Shown: positions 8,821 through 18,674, counted from the stretch's first letter. The stretch is DNA of 64,000 nucleotides from Sedimentibacter saalensis (GCF_007830175.1 NZ_VLKH01000004.1:124001-188000); one strand, 5' to 3'. Made by a program: numbers and translations. Notes: generated by a model not told the origin, from the letters alone.

Positions 8821-9288
8821 TCATTTTGTGTGATTTGGCTCAGATGTCCACGACGAATCTAAATCTTTTCCTCTGAAAATTCGGCGTTGGTCATTCGATT
8901 TCTGAAGATACATATCCTCATCCGGATAGTAACAGGTATCCTCTTTTTCGTTGGTTCCTACATCTATAATGACCAGACTTTCATTGCCAGAGTTATAAAA
9001 CGTATGCGCGATTTCTTGCGCCGCCGGTTTTGCAATGAAGTCACCCTGTTTCACAAGCCACTCTTGGCCGTTTAAGCGCAAAGTCCCGGAGCCAGAAAGG
9101 ATCATAAAAAACTCTTCCTGTTGGGAGTGACTATGATATTTGGTGCTATATGCTTTCGGCGGAACGTAATCAATGTTCACATAAATCTTTTGGCTCCCCG
9201 CCGCAGCACCTAACGATTTTGTAATTAAGCCAACGGAATCTTTCCATAAAAATTCTTCTGGTAATTGTTCTACATTCAATATTTCCAT
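8821..9288 (-). CDS. Cupin-domain protein
   Basis: This is a single-domain cupin of 155 residues. Metal-ligand positions are visible in motif 1 (KYHSHSQQEEFFMIL, with His, His and Glu) and motif 2 (EIAHTFYNSGNE, with His). It belongs to the group that includes sugar epimerase/isomerase-like and oxalate-decarboxylase-like small cupins, so the function stays open. AAGGAG precedes the ATG by nine bases. A REP-like inverted repeat lies just upstream. Confidence 0.82.
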   Translation of the reverse strand: MEILNVEQLPEEFLWKDSVGLITKSLGAAAGSQKIYVNIDYVPPKAYSTKYHSHSQQEEFFMILSGSGTLRLNGQEWLVKQGDFIAKPAAQEIAHTFYNSGNESLVIIDVGTNEKEDTCYYPDEDMYLQKSNDQRRIFRGKDLDSSWTSEPNHTK

Positions 9289-9352
9289 GTGTTTGTTGCT
9301 CCTTCATAAAATATAAGAAATTTGTATTTCGCATTGTTTGATATTGACGGTC

Positions 9353-9443
9353 ATAGGGGACGGTTCTCCTTGACCATTTCATTATATCTTTTAACACCGT
9401 TACTCTTAGATTTGGTGATTTTCCACAGAGAACTGCCCCCTAT
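9353..9443. repeat. REP-like inverted repeat
   Basis: The arms ATAGGGGACGGTTCTC (9353-9368) and GAGAACTGCCCCCTAT (9428-9443) are imperfect complements separated by 59 bases. The GGGGACGGTTCTC core resembles REP-type palindromes that are common in Firmicutes and tied to IS200-like REP transposases. That link is from memory, and no transposase is present here. Confidence 0.5.
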
Positions 9444-9492
9444 GGCGCATAAACAATTTTGGTTCGCTTCTCCTCATTAACCAATCCTGCAA

Positions 9493-10236
9493 TTATTTCT
9501 TTAATTTCATTGCTCTAATCAGCAGAAAATCAGGCTTATGAATGTTGTCCAAATAATCATGATATTGATTCATTACCAACTCAGATGGAATTGGCTCTGA
9601 CATCTGTTCAATACAGAATCCAGATTCGATTAAAGTGTTAATAATACTTGAAAACGTCCTATGATACTTAATAACTCCATCCTTAAACCATCGAGATTCT
9701 CTTTTACCATCAATTGAATAGTTAGAAATATTTGCATAGAGCTTTTTGCCATTTTCATCTTTAGTCCATCGATTTCCATATGTAAAACTTGTACTAAAAG
9801 GATGCTCTTGCGAGAAAATAAATTTACCACCGTTATTAAGCAATCTATATACTTGTTCCGCTACCATCTTAAAATCCTCTATATAATGCAACGCTAAAGA
9901 GCTAACAACCAAATCAAATGATGGATTAAGTTCTGATAAATCCTCCATATCCAATTTTTTGTATATAATCTGAGGTGATGAGTTTTCATTAATGGCAACC
10001 TGTAGCATTTTTTCAGATATGTCGATTCCTACCACCTTATCAGCTCCCATTCCTATGTACTTAACACAATGTTCTCCATAGCCGCAACCAAGATCCAAAA
10101 TACGAAGACCACTAAGTGGAGGTAGCATTTCAAAAAGAGCAGGAATTTCAACAATTTCATTTGCATTTACTCCAGATCTTAATTTCTTATATGATTCAAA
10201 AAAAACATTATCATCGTAAATATTTTGTCTATTCAA
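9493..10236 (-). CDS. Class I SAM-dependent methyltransferase
   Basis: This is a Rossmann-fold methyltransferase of 247 residues. Motif I is ILDLGCGYGEHCVKY, the motif II acid is in VVGIDIS, and FDLVVSSLALHYI is the post-II segment. The best start is a TTG at 10236 with an AGAAGG site upstream, since no in-frame ATG fits. The substrate is unknown. It sits among small genes separated by repeats, with an attC-like element about 100 bases upstream. Confidence 0.85.
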   Translation of the reverse strand: MNRQNIYDDNVFFESYKKLRSGVNANEIVEIPALFEMLPPLSGLRILDLGCGYGEHCVKYIGMGADKVVGIDISEKMLQVAINENSSPQIIYKKLDMEDLSELNPSFDLVVSSLALHYIEDFKMVAEQVYRLLNNGGKFIFSQEHPFSTSFTYGNRWTKDENGKKLYANISNYSIDGKRESRWFKDGVIKYHRTFSSIINTLIESGFCIEQMSEPIPSELVMNQYHDYLDNIHKPDFLLIRAMKLKK

Positions 10237-10263
10237 CGCTCATACCTTCTTCTTCTAAATTAA

Positions 10264-10359
10264 TTTACCTGACTTTAAACTATAAGTCATAGTTTGTTAT
10301 GTTATAAATCTATACTACTTTAACAAGTCAGGCAAATTCTATTTAACTGTGCGTTATTA
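10264..10359 (-). repeat. attC-like repeat, copy A (hairpin plus 27-bp shared block)
   Basis: A 27-bp block at 10333-10359 is nearly identical to 11779-11806, with one base inserted in the latter. Beside it, 10264-10279 and 10319-10336 form an imperfect inverted repeat with a 2-nt bulge and one mismatch. On the minus strand the shared block contains GTTAAAT, which fits the integron core GTTRRRY. The element precedes the methyltransferase gene. The integron-like reading is inference, since no integrase is in the window. Confidence 0.45.
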
Positions 10360-10477
10360 TATAATTTGTTTTTCATATTTTTGATAATGACATGCTCGTT
10401 TAATACACTATCGTTTTTAATTTCGCTTATAACATTTACAATTTATTTAAATTAAACTGTGGGTATTATATTTAGTC

Positions 10478-10939
10478 TTACTTCAAAAAATATGCCATGG
10501 GGGTGAATCGTATACCATTCACAGTCTGCTCCTTGTCTATATCAACAAAACCAAGTCGATGATATACTTCTACTGCATATGGAGATGAATTTACAGTAAT
10601 TTTGCTAACATTGTCCTGTTTTTTGCATATTTCTTTAACTGTCTGGAATAAACTTTTTGCTATACCTCGCCTATGATAATCCTTTTTTACAAACAGCATA
10701 CATATATGATTAACTCCTCTTGTTGCTATTACGCCTGTCAAATCACCATTATCTATATATCCCCAAAAACATAACTCTCCTTTATCAAATTTTTCAACAA
10801 TAGAATTATATGATATAAATTTTCTAAACTCTTCGATACCATCTGTTGAGTAATCAGGTGATTCAAATTCTTGAAAAACCGCCCACACTAAATCAAGAGA
10901 ATTTTCAATATTTTCTTTCTTCAACTTAATAATATTCAC
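10478..10939 (-). CDS. GNAT-family N-acetyltransferase
   Basis: This is a GNAT fold of 153 residues from the GTG at 10939, chosen for the AGGCAGG seven bases upstream; the frame opens at 10960. The acetyl-CoA loop is seen as MLFVKKDYHRRGIAKSLFQ, followed by the conserved VNSSPYAVEVYHRLGFVDID. The substrate is unknown. GTTAGGC, an exact GTTRRRY core, overlaps the region immediately upstream on the coding strand, in keeping with a possible gene-cassette arrangement. Confidence 0.85.
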   Translation of the reverse strand: MNIIKLKKENIENSLDLVWAVFQEFESPDYSTDGIEEFRKFISYNSIVEKFDKGELCFWGYIDNGDLTGVIATRGVNHICMLFVKKDYHRRGIAKSLFQTVKEICKKQDNVSKITVNSSPYAVEVYHRLGFVDIDKEQTVNGIRFTPMAYFLK

Positions 10940-11236
10940 ACAAACACACCTGCCTAACACGAATTATTGTTTCGCATTTATTTAAATATTTTGACATAAG
11001 ATTATATATTTTATTTATAATTAGCACAAAATTTCACTACCAAAATACTGTTCCTGAAAGTATATTTTGTTGTTCAATTCCTTTTTTCGTAAATATCATA
11101 TTATATATTCAATTATTATGTGGCTCCTAATGTCATATTTTTATTTTATAAATCTAATTTTATTTCATCTCATAATAAACATAATGGGAAATTCAAATTA
11201 TCGACAAATTGGAATTTATCTATTTCATAATCAACA

Positions 11237-11764
11237 CTAACGTTCCATTAATAATCGACATATAGTTTGAATATTTCTGTCTATAGGTTGCGTTCCATCT
11301 ACCCGAATGATCGGAATATTAATATACTCTAACCATACTGCTACATCATCTTCTGAACGTTGCTCAACCATATCAAAAAACTTTTTCTCCTTCTCATATA
11401 AATCGCCACCTTGCAAAATCCTGTCTCCAAATTTTTTATATGATCTATTTCTTACTCGTTTCATTCTAATTTCTTTTGGCGCACTAACCAATACCGCACA
11501 AGTAAACATGGAACTAACTTCTTCACCATAATTTCCTTTAACCGAAGCAAGTATAAAATTATCATATAGTTTTAGATCTTCTAACAATAAAGACGACACC
11601 TCTTCTCTTGTTCGTGCCATCTCATAGTTATAATCCATGCTATTTAAAGGGAAATAATAGTCTTCTATGTCCACAAACTTCCATTCTAATTTTTTAGAAA
11701 GTTCTTTGCCTAATGTACTTTTTCCTGCACCATTTCCACCACATACAATTATTCTATTTCCCAT
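11237..11764 (-). CDS. P-loop NTPase, adenylate-kinase-like
   Basis: This 175-residue nucleotide kinase-like protein has Walker A GGNGAGKSTLG at residues 8-18 and an adjacent acidic DIEDYYFP that may hold Mg or substrate. An Arg-rich lid follows (RMKRVRNRSYKKFGDR). It resembles small AAA_18/adenylate-kinase-like proteins of unknown substrate. The ATG is 15 bases after the second attC-like repeat. The 270-base spacer downstream, up to the GNAT gene, is AT-rich with nothing recognisable. Confidence 0.8.
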   Translation of the reverse strand: MGNRIIVCGGNGAGKSTLGKELSKKLEWKFVDIEDYYFPLNSMDYNYEMARTREEVSSLLLEDLKLYDNFILASVKGNYGEEVSSMFTCAVLVSAPKEIRMKRVRNRSYKKFGDRILQGGDLYEKEKKFFDMVEQRSEDDVAVWLEYINIPIIRVDGTQPIDRNIQTICRLLMER

Positions 11765-11778
11765 TCTATTTTCCTCAT

Positions 11779-11806
11779 CAAATTCTTATTTAACTGTGCG
11801 TTATTA
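11779..11806 (-). repeat. attC-like repeat, copy B
   Basis: This 28-bp block matches 10333-10359 apart from one extra T. It lies directly 5' of the P-loop kinase gene on the coding strand, as copy A lies 5' of the methyltransferase. No strong flanking hairpin like that of copy A was seen. Confidence 0.45.
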
Positions 11807-11871
11807 GCCAAACTAGAAGTTTATTTTATATCTTTATATTAATTTTATCTTACTTTGCTTTCCGAATTCAT

Positions 11872-12699
11872 TTATATCTTTTGACATTTCGGACAATAAT
11901 AAATGCTGCCGCCCATGTATGCTTCTTTGATTATTGTGGTGCCGCATATTTCACATGGCTTGTTAGCTGTGTTTTTGCTTAGTTTTGTTATGTAGCTGCC
12001 TGGGTTTCCGAACAGATCTTTTTCAGTGTCCCTGCCGCCTTGTTCTATCATTTCTTTTAGGGTAGTTTTAATTGAATCATAGAGGAGTTCTTTATCGCTT
12101 TTCGTAAATGATGAAACTTTTTTCTTTGGATGAATTCCGGCATTGAAGAGAATGTCCTGCAATGTGCCGTTACCTAAGCCTGGTATTCTTTGCTCAGTTG
12201 CCAGCAAAGCTTTTGCACTTAATTTTTGTGCTCCTGGTGCAGATAAAATTGCATTAAAATATTCCCTGTCAAATTCTTCAGAGATGGGAGATATACTATC
12301 TTTGGCGCGTAAATAATATGAGTTGTCAAATCCTCCAACATTAAAGCACCATAGACCTCCATACATTTGAACTGATGCGCTCAAGGCTGTAAAATCCTCA
12401 AATTCAACTAGAAGCTGGTGCTTTTGCGGTCTTTTTTCTCCAATACCATGGAATCTTAAATTGACTCCATCCCCAAATAATAATATTGCATCCTCAACTG
12501 TGATTTCAACATATCCGGCTACTGCTTCCGCTCTGGTTATCACTTTTCCTGAGAGCATACTTTTGTAGTCCTGCGGATCATTGTTGAACCATGCAAATTT
12601 ATGAGGAGATTGTGAAGCTATAACATCCTTAATTCGTTTTCCTTCAACAGTTTTGTTTAATTGCATTGATAATGTTGATGCTTCTGGTATTTCAATCAT
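11872..12699 (-). CDS. Fpg/Nei-family DNA glycosylase lacking the N-terminal catalytic Pro
   Basis: This is a formamidopyrimidine-DNA-glycosylase-like protein, 275 residues, normal for the family. The helix-two-turn-helix region (IPGLGNGTLQDILFNAGIHPKKKV) and a C-terminal zinc finger (CEICGTTI ... YYCPKCQ) are intact. The family starts MPELPE, with Pro2 as the nucleophile after Met removal. Here the start is MIEIPEA, with Ile in that position, while the following Glu is kept. The lesion-processing chemistry may therefore differ or be lost, leaving DNA binding. No other in-frame start would place a Pro second. The flanking repeats suggest transfer. Confidence 0.85.
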   Translation of the reverse strand: MIEIPEASTLSMQLNKTVEGKRIKDVIASQSPHKFAWFNNDPQDYKSMLSGKVITRAEAVAGYVEITVEDAILLFGDGVNLRFHGIGEKRPQKHQLLVEFEDFTALSASVQMYGGLWCFNVGGFDNSYYLRAKDSISPISEEFDREYFNAILSAPGAQKLSAKALLATEQRIPGLGNGTLQDILFNAGIHPKKKVSSFTKSDKELLYDSIKTTLKEMIEQGGRDTEKDLFGNPGSYITKLSKNTANKPCEICGTTIIKEAYMGGSIYYCPKCQKI

Positions 12700-13037
12700 T
12701 TTTTACACCCCCTAATGTAAATAAATAATCAAGTATTAAGTTAATCGCGCAATATATTCATTAAAACAATACTAGCATAATATGGAGAAAACCGCAATAA
12801 ATGTTTCCTAAAAATGGTAATTGTTATATATGCTTTACCTTTACTTGGTAGAAGTGATTTAATTTAAACTATAATTACTATTATTGAAAAATATGTTTCT
12901 TACAAGGAAGAATAATTTAAATAAATGATATAAGAAAGTCAATTTACAGAAATTCTTTCACACACTCAAGAAATGTATCTGTAGGAAATGCAGATACATT
13001 TCTTTATTCCTCTTTTAAAGGAACTGCTTTAATTTTG
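12700..13037. other. Non-coding spacer
   Basis: This AT-rich spacer of 338 bases holds no credible ORF. Its only clear element is the long hairpin at 12968-13004. Confidence 0.6.
12968..13004 (-). terminator. Hairpin terminator after the DUF218 gene
   Basis: Fourteen-base arms (AAGAAATGTATCTG and its exact complement) enclose a 9-nt loop. It lies 34 bases past the stop codon of the leftward DUF218 gene. The T-tract on that strand is weak, so it could equally be a processing or transcription-barrier element. Confidence 0.6.
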
Positions 13038-13718
13038 CTAATTATCATTTGTTGTATCGCCGTTTCCACTGACAGGTATTGTATCACCCAGAAATTTAGG
13101 GTTCGGCTTAAATATAGCCATAAAAAAATCCTTGACTCTTGCAGCTTTTTCTCGTATTTCTCTTAAATCCTGGCCTGCATATACCCTGATGTCAGCTGAT
13201 ACTCCATATGCTTCTATTCCAAGGGACCTTGCAGTGTATAAAGCTCTATACAGATGATACTGTTGAGTAACAATTATAATTTTATCTGCCTGAAATATTT
13301 CTTTTGCACGATAAATGCTGTCATAGGTAGATATGCCGGCATGATCCATGAAAACATGCTCGGAAGGTATTCCCCTCTCAACTGCATATCTCTTCATTGT
13401 GTTGACCTCATCGTATCCTTTGGTGCTGTGATCACCGCTCATAATCAATCTGTCGGAAACCCCTTTATTATATAAATCCATGCCTGTCAAGATTCTGTCC
13501 TCCAACATTGGACTTGGAGATCCGTCTCTTCTAACTCCGGCACCAAGAACCAATATGCAGTCCGCATCTTTATCTAATGATTCTTCAGCTGATATTATCA
13601 TGTCTTCAGTGGAAGATTTCACATGAATATTGATAAATATAGTTAATAAAATTGACAATATAATCAATGAAATAATTGCTTTAGAAATAAAAATCCCCAC
13701 TTTAACTATTTTTTTCAT
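13038..13718 (-). CDS. SanA/YdcF-like DUF218 membrane-anchored protein
   Basis: This 226-residue protein has one N-terminal transmembrane segment (about residues 9-30) and a DUF218 domain exposed outside. Motifs are DCILVLGAGVRRDGSPS, RLIMSGDHSTKGYDEV, DHAGISTYDSIYRA and IIVTQQYHLYRALYTA, which match SanA/vancomycin-sensitivity proteins closely. SanA-type proteins affect envelope permeability by an unclear mechanism. It stands alone upstream of a hairpin terminator. Confidence 0.85.
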   Translation of the reverse strand: MKKIVKVGIFISKAIISLIILSILLTIFINIHVKSSTEDMIISAEESLDKDADCILVLGAGVRRDGSPSPMLEDRILTGMDLYNKGVSDRLIMSGDHSTKGYDEVNTMKRYAVERGIPSEHVFMDHAGISTYDSIYRAKEIFQADKIIIVTQQYHLYRALYTARSLGIEAYGVSADIRVYAGQDLREIREKAARVKDFFMAIFKPNPKFLGDTIPVSGNGDTTNDN

Positions 13719-13807
13719 AATGTCTCCTGATAAATACTCTTAGTTATATTCTACTAGATTATGATATAAATTGAAACATAAAATCAAATTATTTTATTTA
13801 CATATAA

Positions 13808-13840
13808 AAATCTGGTAATTGATTTATCATTACCAGATTT
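13808..13840 (-). terminator. ilvC terminator
   Basis: AAATCTGGTAAT (13808-13819) and its complement (13829-13840) form a 12-bp stem. On the minus strand it is followed by TTTTTATATG, 16 bases after the ilvC stop. Confidence 0.85.
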
Positions 13841-13855
13841 AAATAGTTTTAAAAA

Positions 13856-14896
<1,041 letters not shown>

Positions 14897-14969
14897 TTAT
14901 TAGTTATGTCATTTGACAAACCTACAGCAATACTAGTTGTCCATGAGAAAGTTAGCAATTTCCAGTCTC

Positions 14970-15014
14970 GTTCATCAATTTATTTGCTCACTTTCGCTCG
15001 CATAAATTGAGAAC
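14970..15014. repeat. Hairpin/palindrome between T-box and ilvC
   Basis: The arms GTTCATCAATTTAT (14970-14983) and ATAAATTGAGAAC (15002-15014) pair with one bulge. The loop itself contains GCTCACTTTCGCTCGC. It lies past the T-box terminator, in the ~200-base stretch before ilvC, and may be a dispersed repeat or a second control structure. Confidence 0.4.
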
Positions 15015-15080
15015 TCGTTGGGTTTGACCTACCAACCATTTTACAGAAAAAATACTCTGAAAAATTGGGTTAGGGCATAA

Positions 15081-15388
15081 AAAAATCTTCCTCTCTCAGG
15101 GTAAACTAATCCCTAAGAGACGGAAGATATAAATCTTTCGCGGTACCACTCTTATTCATTTCATACGAAATGCCCTCTCCGGATACGGAATATTTCTAGT
15201 CGATATCCTGCCACTTTTAACGATTGGCTTCTTCGTACCATCCTACTCAAATTTTCGGAAGGTCCGCTCCAAGGCTACTTCTGCATTTCATCTGATATTG
15301 TCTTTCACCAATCCAACAACTCTCTGAAATCGCTGAAAATGCATACTACTCCTTTTCACAGCGTTTATGTGTTTATTAATTTGTATTT
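15081..15388 (-). promoter_or_regulatory. T-box riboswitch leader of ilvC, probable Val (GUA) specifier
   Basis: The diagnostic T-box sequence AAGAGTGGTACCGCG lies on the minus strand at 15139-15153. Just after it, a long GC-rich hairpin followed by seven Ts (about 15081-15129) is the terminator. The T-box can pair in the alternative antiterminator. In Stem I, an AGUA segment faces GAA (15279-15281), and TGCATTT pairs with AAATGCA. The next codon is GUA at 15276-15278, which I read as a valine specifier, consistent with ilvC. The T-box call is firm; the specifier is a reading by eye. Confidence 0.93.
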
Positions 15389-15394
15389 TTTAGA

Positions 15395-15423
15395 AGTATA
15401 ACATCCGCAAAAAGGTTTGTCAA
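15395..15423 (-). promoter_or_regulatory. Promoter of the T-box/ilvC unit
   Basis: On the minus strand a perfect -35 TTGACA (15418-15423), a 17-base spacer and -10 TATACT (15395-15400) predict a start near 15388, just before Stem I of the T-box. Confidence 0.85.
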
Positions 15424-15475
15424 TTAAAATTTTAAAATTTTGTTTTGTCATAAATTCAGTAGTATTTCATCCAAT

Positions 15476-16024
15476 TTAACTATGACACATTTCTTTTCCA
15501 AGTTTTCTTGCCATTAATTTATATTCACTGTTCTCTGCATCCTGCCTTGTGCCTAATCCATAGGCCAAAAGCATTCCGCCTTCCTGCCAGTTCATATATT
15601 TGCACAAGCTTTTGTAATGAGCTTTTATTCCATCCATAGCCCATTCATCTTTATCTGCACCTGCAGCTATGAGAAATAATTTTTTTGAATTTTCCCTAAG
15701 CAAATCATTAACAGAATAAAATCTGTCTATAACCCTTTTTAACTGCGATGTCATACCGAAATAATACAATGGAGTTACCAATACAACCGCATCGGCAGTT
15801 AACAAATGCAAAATTATTTCAATCATGTCATCATATTCATATACACATTTACCTTCATTCTTCCGGCAGTGGTCACAACCAATACATGGATTGAGTTTTA
15901 ATTTTGCTGTATCAAAACGAATTAATTCATGAGATGATTCCATTGCACCGCTGCAAAATTCATCTGCTAGCAACGATGTTGTTCCGTTTGTGTGCGGACT
16001 TCCTGTAAGTACTACAACTTTCAT
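15476..16024 (-). CDS. NADPH-dependent FMN-reductase/flavodoxin-fold protein
   Basis: This 182-residue flavodoxin-like oxidoreductase has the FMN phosphate loop VLTGSPHTNGTTSLLADEF at the N-terminus and VLVTPLYYFGMTSQLKRVIDRFY around the flavin. A Cys pair (GCDHCRKNEGKC) is typical of iron-sulfur flavoprotein-like multimeric reductases in anaerobes. The redox partner is unknown. It is transcribed alone, leftward, away from the ABC block. Confidence 0.88.
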   Translation of the reverse strand: MKVVVLTGSPHTNGTTSLLADEFCSGAMESSHELIRFDTAKLKLNPCIGCDHCRKNEGKCVYEYDDMIEIILHLLTADAVVLVTPLYYFGMTSQLKRVIDRFYSVNDLLRENSKKLFLIAAGADKDEWAMDGIKAHYKSLCKYMNWQEGGMLLAYGLGTRQDAENSEYKLMARKLGKEMCHS

Positions 16025-16127
16025 ACTATTCCCCTATTCTTATTCTGCGTTTTCATTGTTTGAATATGTAAATTTTTATAAATTATATCATTAATACAGA
16101 AATTCTTCAAACAATACAATAATTTAC

Positions 16128-16153
16128 CCGGCAGCAAAAATGATTGCTGCCGG
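16128..16153 (-). terminator. Terminator of the first ABC operon
   Basis: CCGGCAGCA (16128-16136) and TGCTGCCGG (16145-16153) form a perfect 9-bp stem, 7 bases beyond the permease stop codon. The following T-tract on the minus strand is short. Confidence 0.7.
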
Positions 16154-16159
16154 ATTTAT

Positions 16160-17752
16160 TTATATTATGTTTCTATTTTTAAATCCTGCTAAACCGACGA
16201 GAGTAAAAGTTATTGAAAGCAGAACAAGCAATGACAGTGACAATGCTGACAGTTCATTAACTGGAATGCTGTAGTGAGCGTAACCAAACGGAGTAAGCTC
16301 CATTGCTGACCAGCCAACAATTCCTGCCTCCCACAGCATTTCTGTAACAATAAACAGTCCAAGTAAAAACCAGCTCAATACAGCAGAAATGCGCGGCATC
16401 CATCCATACAGCAATGATGTAATTCCAATTATAACCCAGACTGATGGTATTTTTGTCAAACTCATTACTATTGCCTTTGAAACTAATGACATGTCCCCTG
16501 ATGAATAGCCCCATCCCCATCCTACTGATGCCCCTAGGACTAAAAGTATAACAGCACTTCCTGCATATGCTATAATTAAATAACCGCTCATCAATTTGAT
16601 TCTGCTCACAGGCTGGGCTAACAACATTTCTGCAAAATGCTCTGACTCTTCTTTTTTAAGATTAAGTACTGTTGATATACCATAGACAGAAGTTCCTGCC
16701 ATGAGCCCCATAATATAAATGGTTACTGAAACAAAGCCTTCTCTGTTGCCGAGTTTTGACATAGTTTCTGCCCATGTGCTCATGTTCACTAGCATTTCAC
16801 TTATATTTTCAGATATGCTTGGAGTTATAAATCCAACAGCACCTCCTATAAAAGCCATGCCTATACACCAAACTATTATTGTTTTCTTATGCTGTCTTAA
16901 AGATAGCGCCAATGGACTCTTAAGTTCAGCAGAATCCTCCGGACCAAGCTTTTCCTTGAAAATACCTCTGCCTAAATCTCTGTTATCCATCAAGTAATAT
17001 GCAAAAGCAATAGGAATAATTGACAGCACCATAAAAACTAGCAAAGGAGAAAAATTATTTCCTCCAAAAGGCTCAGTTATTCTAAACCATGCTTCTGGAG
17101 CAAGCCATATCCAAAATGTGCTGCCGCCTCCAACATTGTTTATCATCATAGGAACCATGCTTAAAAAATAAAGTGCTAAAATAAAACCTCGTGCACTTCC
17201 GGAATCTTGAAAAATCTGTGATATGAGAACCCCAATTCCGGTAAAAATAAGTCCCACCGCACAAAGTGTCAATCCTGCCAATAAAGAACCTGTTAATGAA
17301 AATCCACTGATTATCATTATTATGGAGACAAACAATGCTGATATGAAACTTCCTGCAAAGCTAATAGCAATAGAAGCAGTTATGGCTGCATTTCTTCCTT
17401 TTCCGTTTCCATAAATCAATTCATATCTTCCGGACTCTTCATCGGAACGGGTATGTCTGATAGCGGTAAATGAACTTCCTATCATGACTGCAATAGATGA
17501 TTGAAGCATTCCGCGCCATAAAACCGCACCTTCCTTGCTCAGTGGCACAATTGGACCAAGGATTGCATTTGTAAGTGCATTAGCAGAAAGTTCTGCCATA
17601 AATTCACGCCAGTCAGCCATAGATTCAATGAAAGAAATCTGTCCGGCAATTAAAAATAACGGTAGCAGTATCCAAACAGGCAATATGAATCTGTCTCGGC
17701 GCAAATAAAATCTCAATAAATTTAACGTTCCTTTGAAGTTATTGTCAGCCAT
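16160..17752 (-). CDS. ABC exporter permease (530 residues)
   Basis: This membrane protein has about 12 hydrophobic segments and looks like two ABC2-type permease halves fused. Such exporters move drugs, antibiotics or lipids. The first half carries a large loop near ADWREFMAELSANALTNAILGP. It starts one base after the ATPase stop codon and belongs to the TetR-ATPase-permease operon. The cargo is not visible from sequence, but the autoregulated TetR suggests a toxic compound. Confidence 0.88.
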   Translation of the reverse strand: MADNNFKGTLNLLRFYLRRDRFILPVWILLPLFLIAGQISFIESMADWREFMAELSANALTNAILGPIVPLSKEGAVLWRGMLQSSIAVMIGSSFTAIRHTRSDEESGRYELIYGNGKGRNAAITASIAISFAGSFISALFVSIIMIISGFSLTGSLLAGLTLCAVGLIFTGIGVLISQIFQDSGSARGFILALYFLSMVPMMINNVGGGSTFWIWLAPEAWFRITEPFGGNNFSPLLVFMVLSIIPIAFAYYLMDNRDLGRGIFKEKLGPEDSAELKSPLALSLRQHKKTIIVWCIGMAFIGGAVGFITPSISENISEMLVNMSTWAETMSKLGNREGFVSVTIYIMGLMAGTSVYGISTVLNLKKEESEHFAEMLLAQPVSRIKLMSGYLIIAYAGSAVILLVLGASVGWGWGYSSGDMSLVSKAIVMSLTKIPSVWVIIGITSLLYGWMPRISAVLSWFLLGLFIVTEMLWEAGIVGWSAMELTPFGYAHYSIPVNELSALSLSLLVLLSITFTLVGLAGFKNRNII

Positions 17753-17753
17753 A

Positions 17754-18674
17754 TTACTTCAACTCCTTGTGAGCAGCATTATTAAGCATTATGCCTTCAT
17801 TTTTTTCATAATGTCGCATGAAAAGTTCTTCTAAGGCAGGTGGTTCTGCTGTCAGTGACTTTATTCCGGAAGCTGATAGTTTGCTTATAATATGATCTAA
17901 ATTTTCTGAATCTGCAGAAAAACGAACCTTTCCTCTATCATGAGAAATATCATGAATTCCTTCAAGTTTATTTAAATCCAGATCACTTTTTAATTCAACG
18001 GTCAAAGTTGTACGCGTTAAATGACGAAGATCATCTAACGTTCCTGACTCTACGATTTTTCCTTGTCTTATTATTCCAATTTTATCGCACACAGCTTCAA
18101 CCTCAGCCAAAATATGACTTGACAGAAACACTGTCTTTCCTTCTTTTTTTGCTTTATGAATATAATCTTGAAAAATCAGTTCCATAAGTGGATCCAAGCC
18201 GGAAGTTGGTTCATCTAATATAAGCATTTTTGCATTTGATGACAATGCTGCAATTAAAGCTACCTTTTGACGATTACCTTTAGAATATGACTTGCACTTT
18301 TTTCGTATATCCAATTGAAAAGTTTCAATTAATTCCTTCTGCTTTGCAGAGTCAATGTTTCCATGCAATCGTCCTAAAAAGTTAATTACCTCACCTCCTG
18401 TTAAGTTAGGCCAGAGTGTCACATCTCCGGGCACATATGCTATGTGTTCATGCAACTTAACAGCATCGGTCCAGGGATCTCCCCCAAGTAATCTTACATC
18501 TCCTGAATCCTTTTGAAGCATCCCCAACAAAATCCGTATTGTAGTGGATTTTCCTGCTCCATTTGGGCCTATGAATCCATATATTTCACCTTCTTTTACA
18601 ATTAAATCAACACCATCCAAAGCTTTTTGTTTACCAAAAAATTTTGTGAGTTTACTAATTTCAATTGTATTCAT
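17754..18674 (-). CDS. ABC transporter ATP-binding protein
   Basis: This 306-residue ATPase partners the 530-residue permease. Walker A is [13 protein letters not shown], the signature is the CcmA/drug-type variant [13 protein letters not shown], and Walker B is [13 protein letters not shown] with the switch His in [11 protein letters not shown]. The C-terminal ~80 residues form the regulatory extension usual in drug exporters. The ATG lies 11 bases after the TetR stop, so all three genes are one transcript. Confidence 0.93.
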   Translation of the reverse strand: MNTIEISKLTKFFGKQKALDGVDLIVKEGEIYGFIGPNGAGKSTTIRILLGMLQKDSGDVRLLGGDPWTDAVKLHEHIAYVPGDVTLWPNLTGGEVINFLGRLHGNIDSAKQKELIETFQLDIRKKCKSYSKGNRQKVALIAALSSNAKMLILDEPTSGLDPLMELIFQDYIHKAKKEGKTVFLSSHILAEVEAVCDKIGIIRQGKIVESGTLDDLRHLTRTTLTVELKSDLDLNKLEGIHDISHDRGKVRFSADSENLDHIISKLSASGIKSLTAEPPALEELFMRHYEKNEGIMLNNAAHKELK

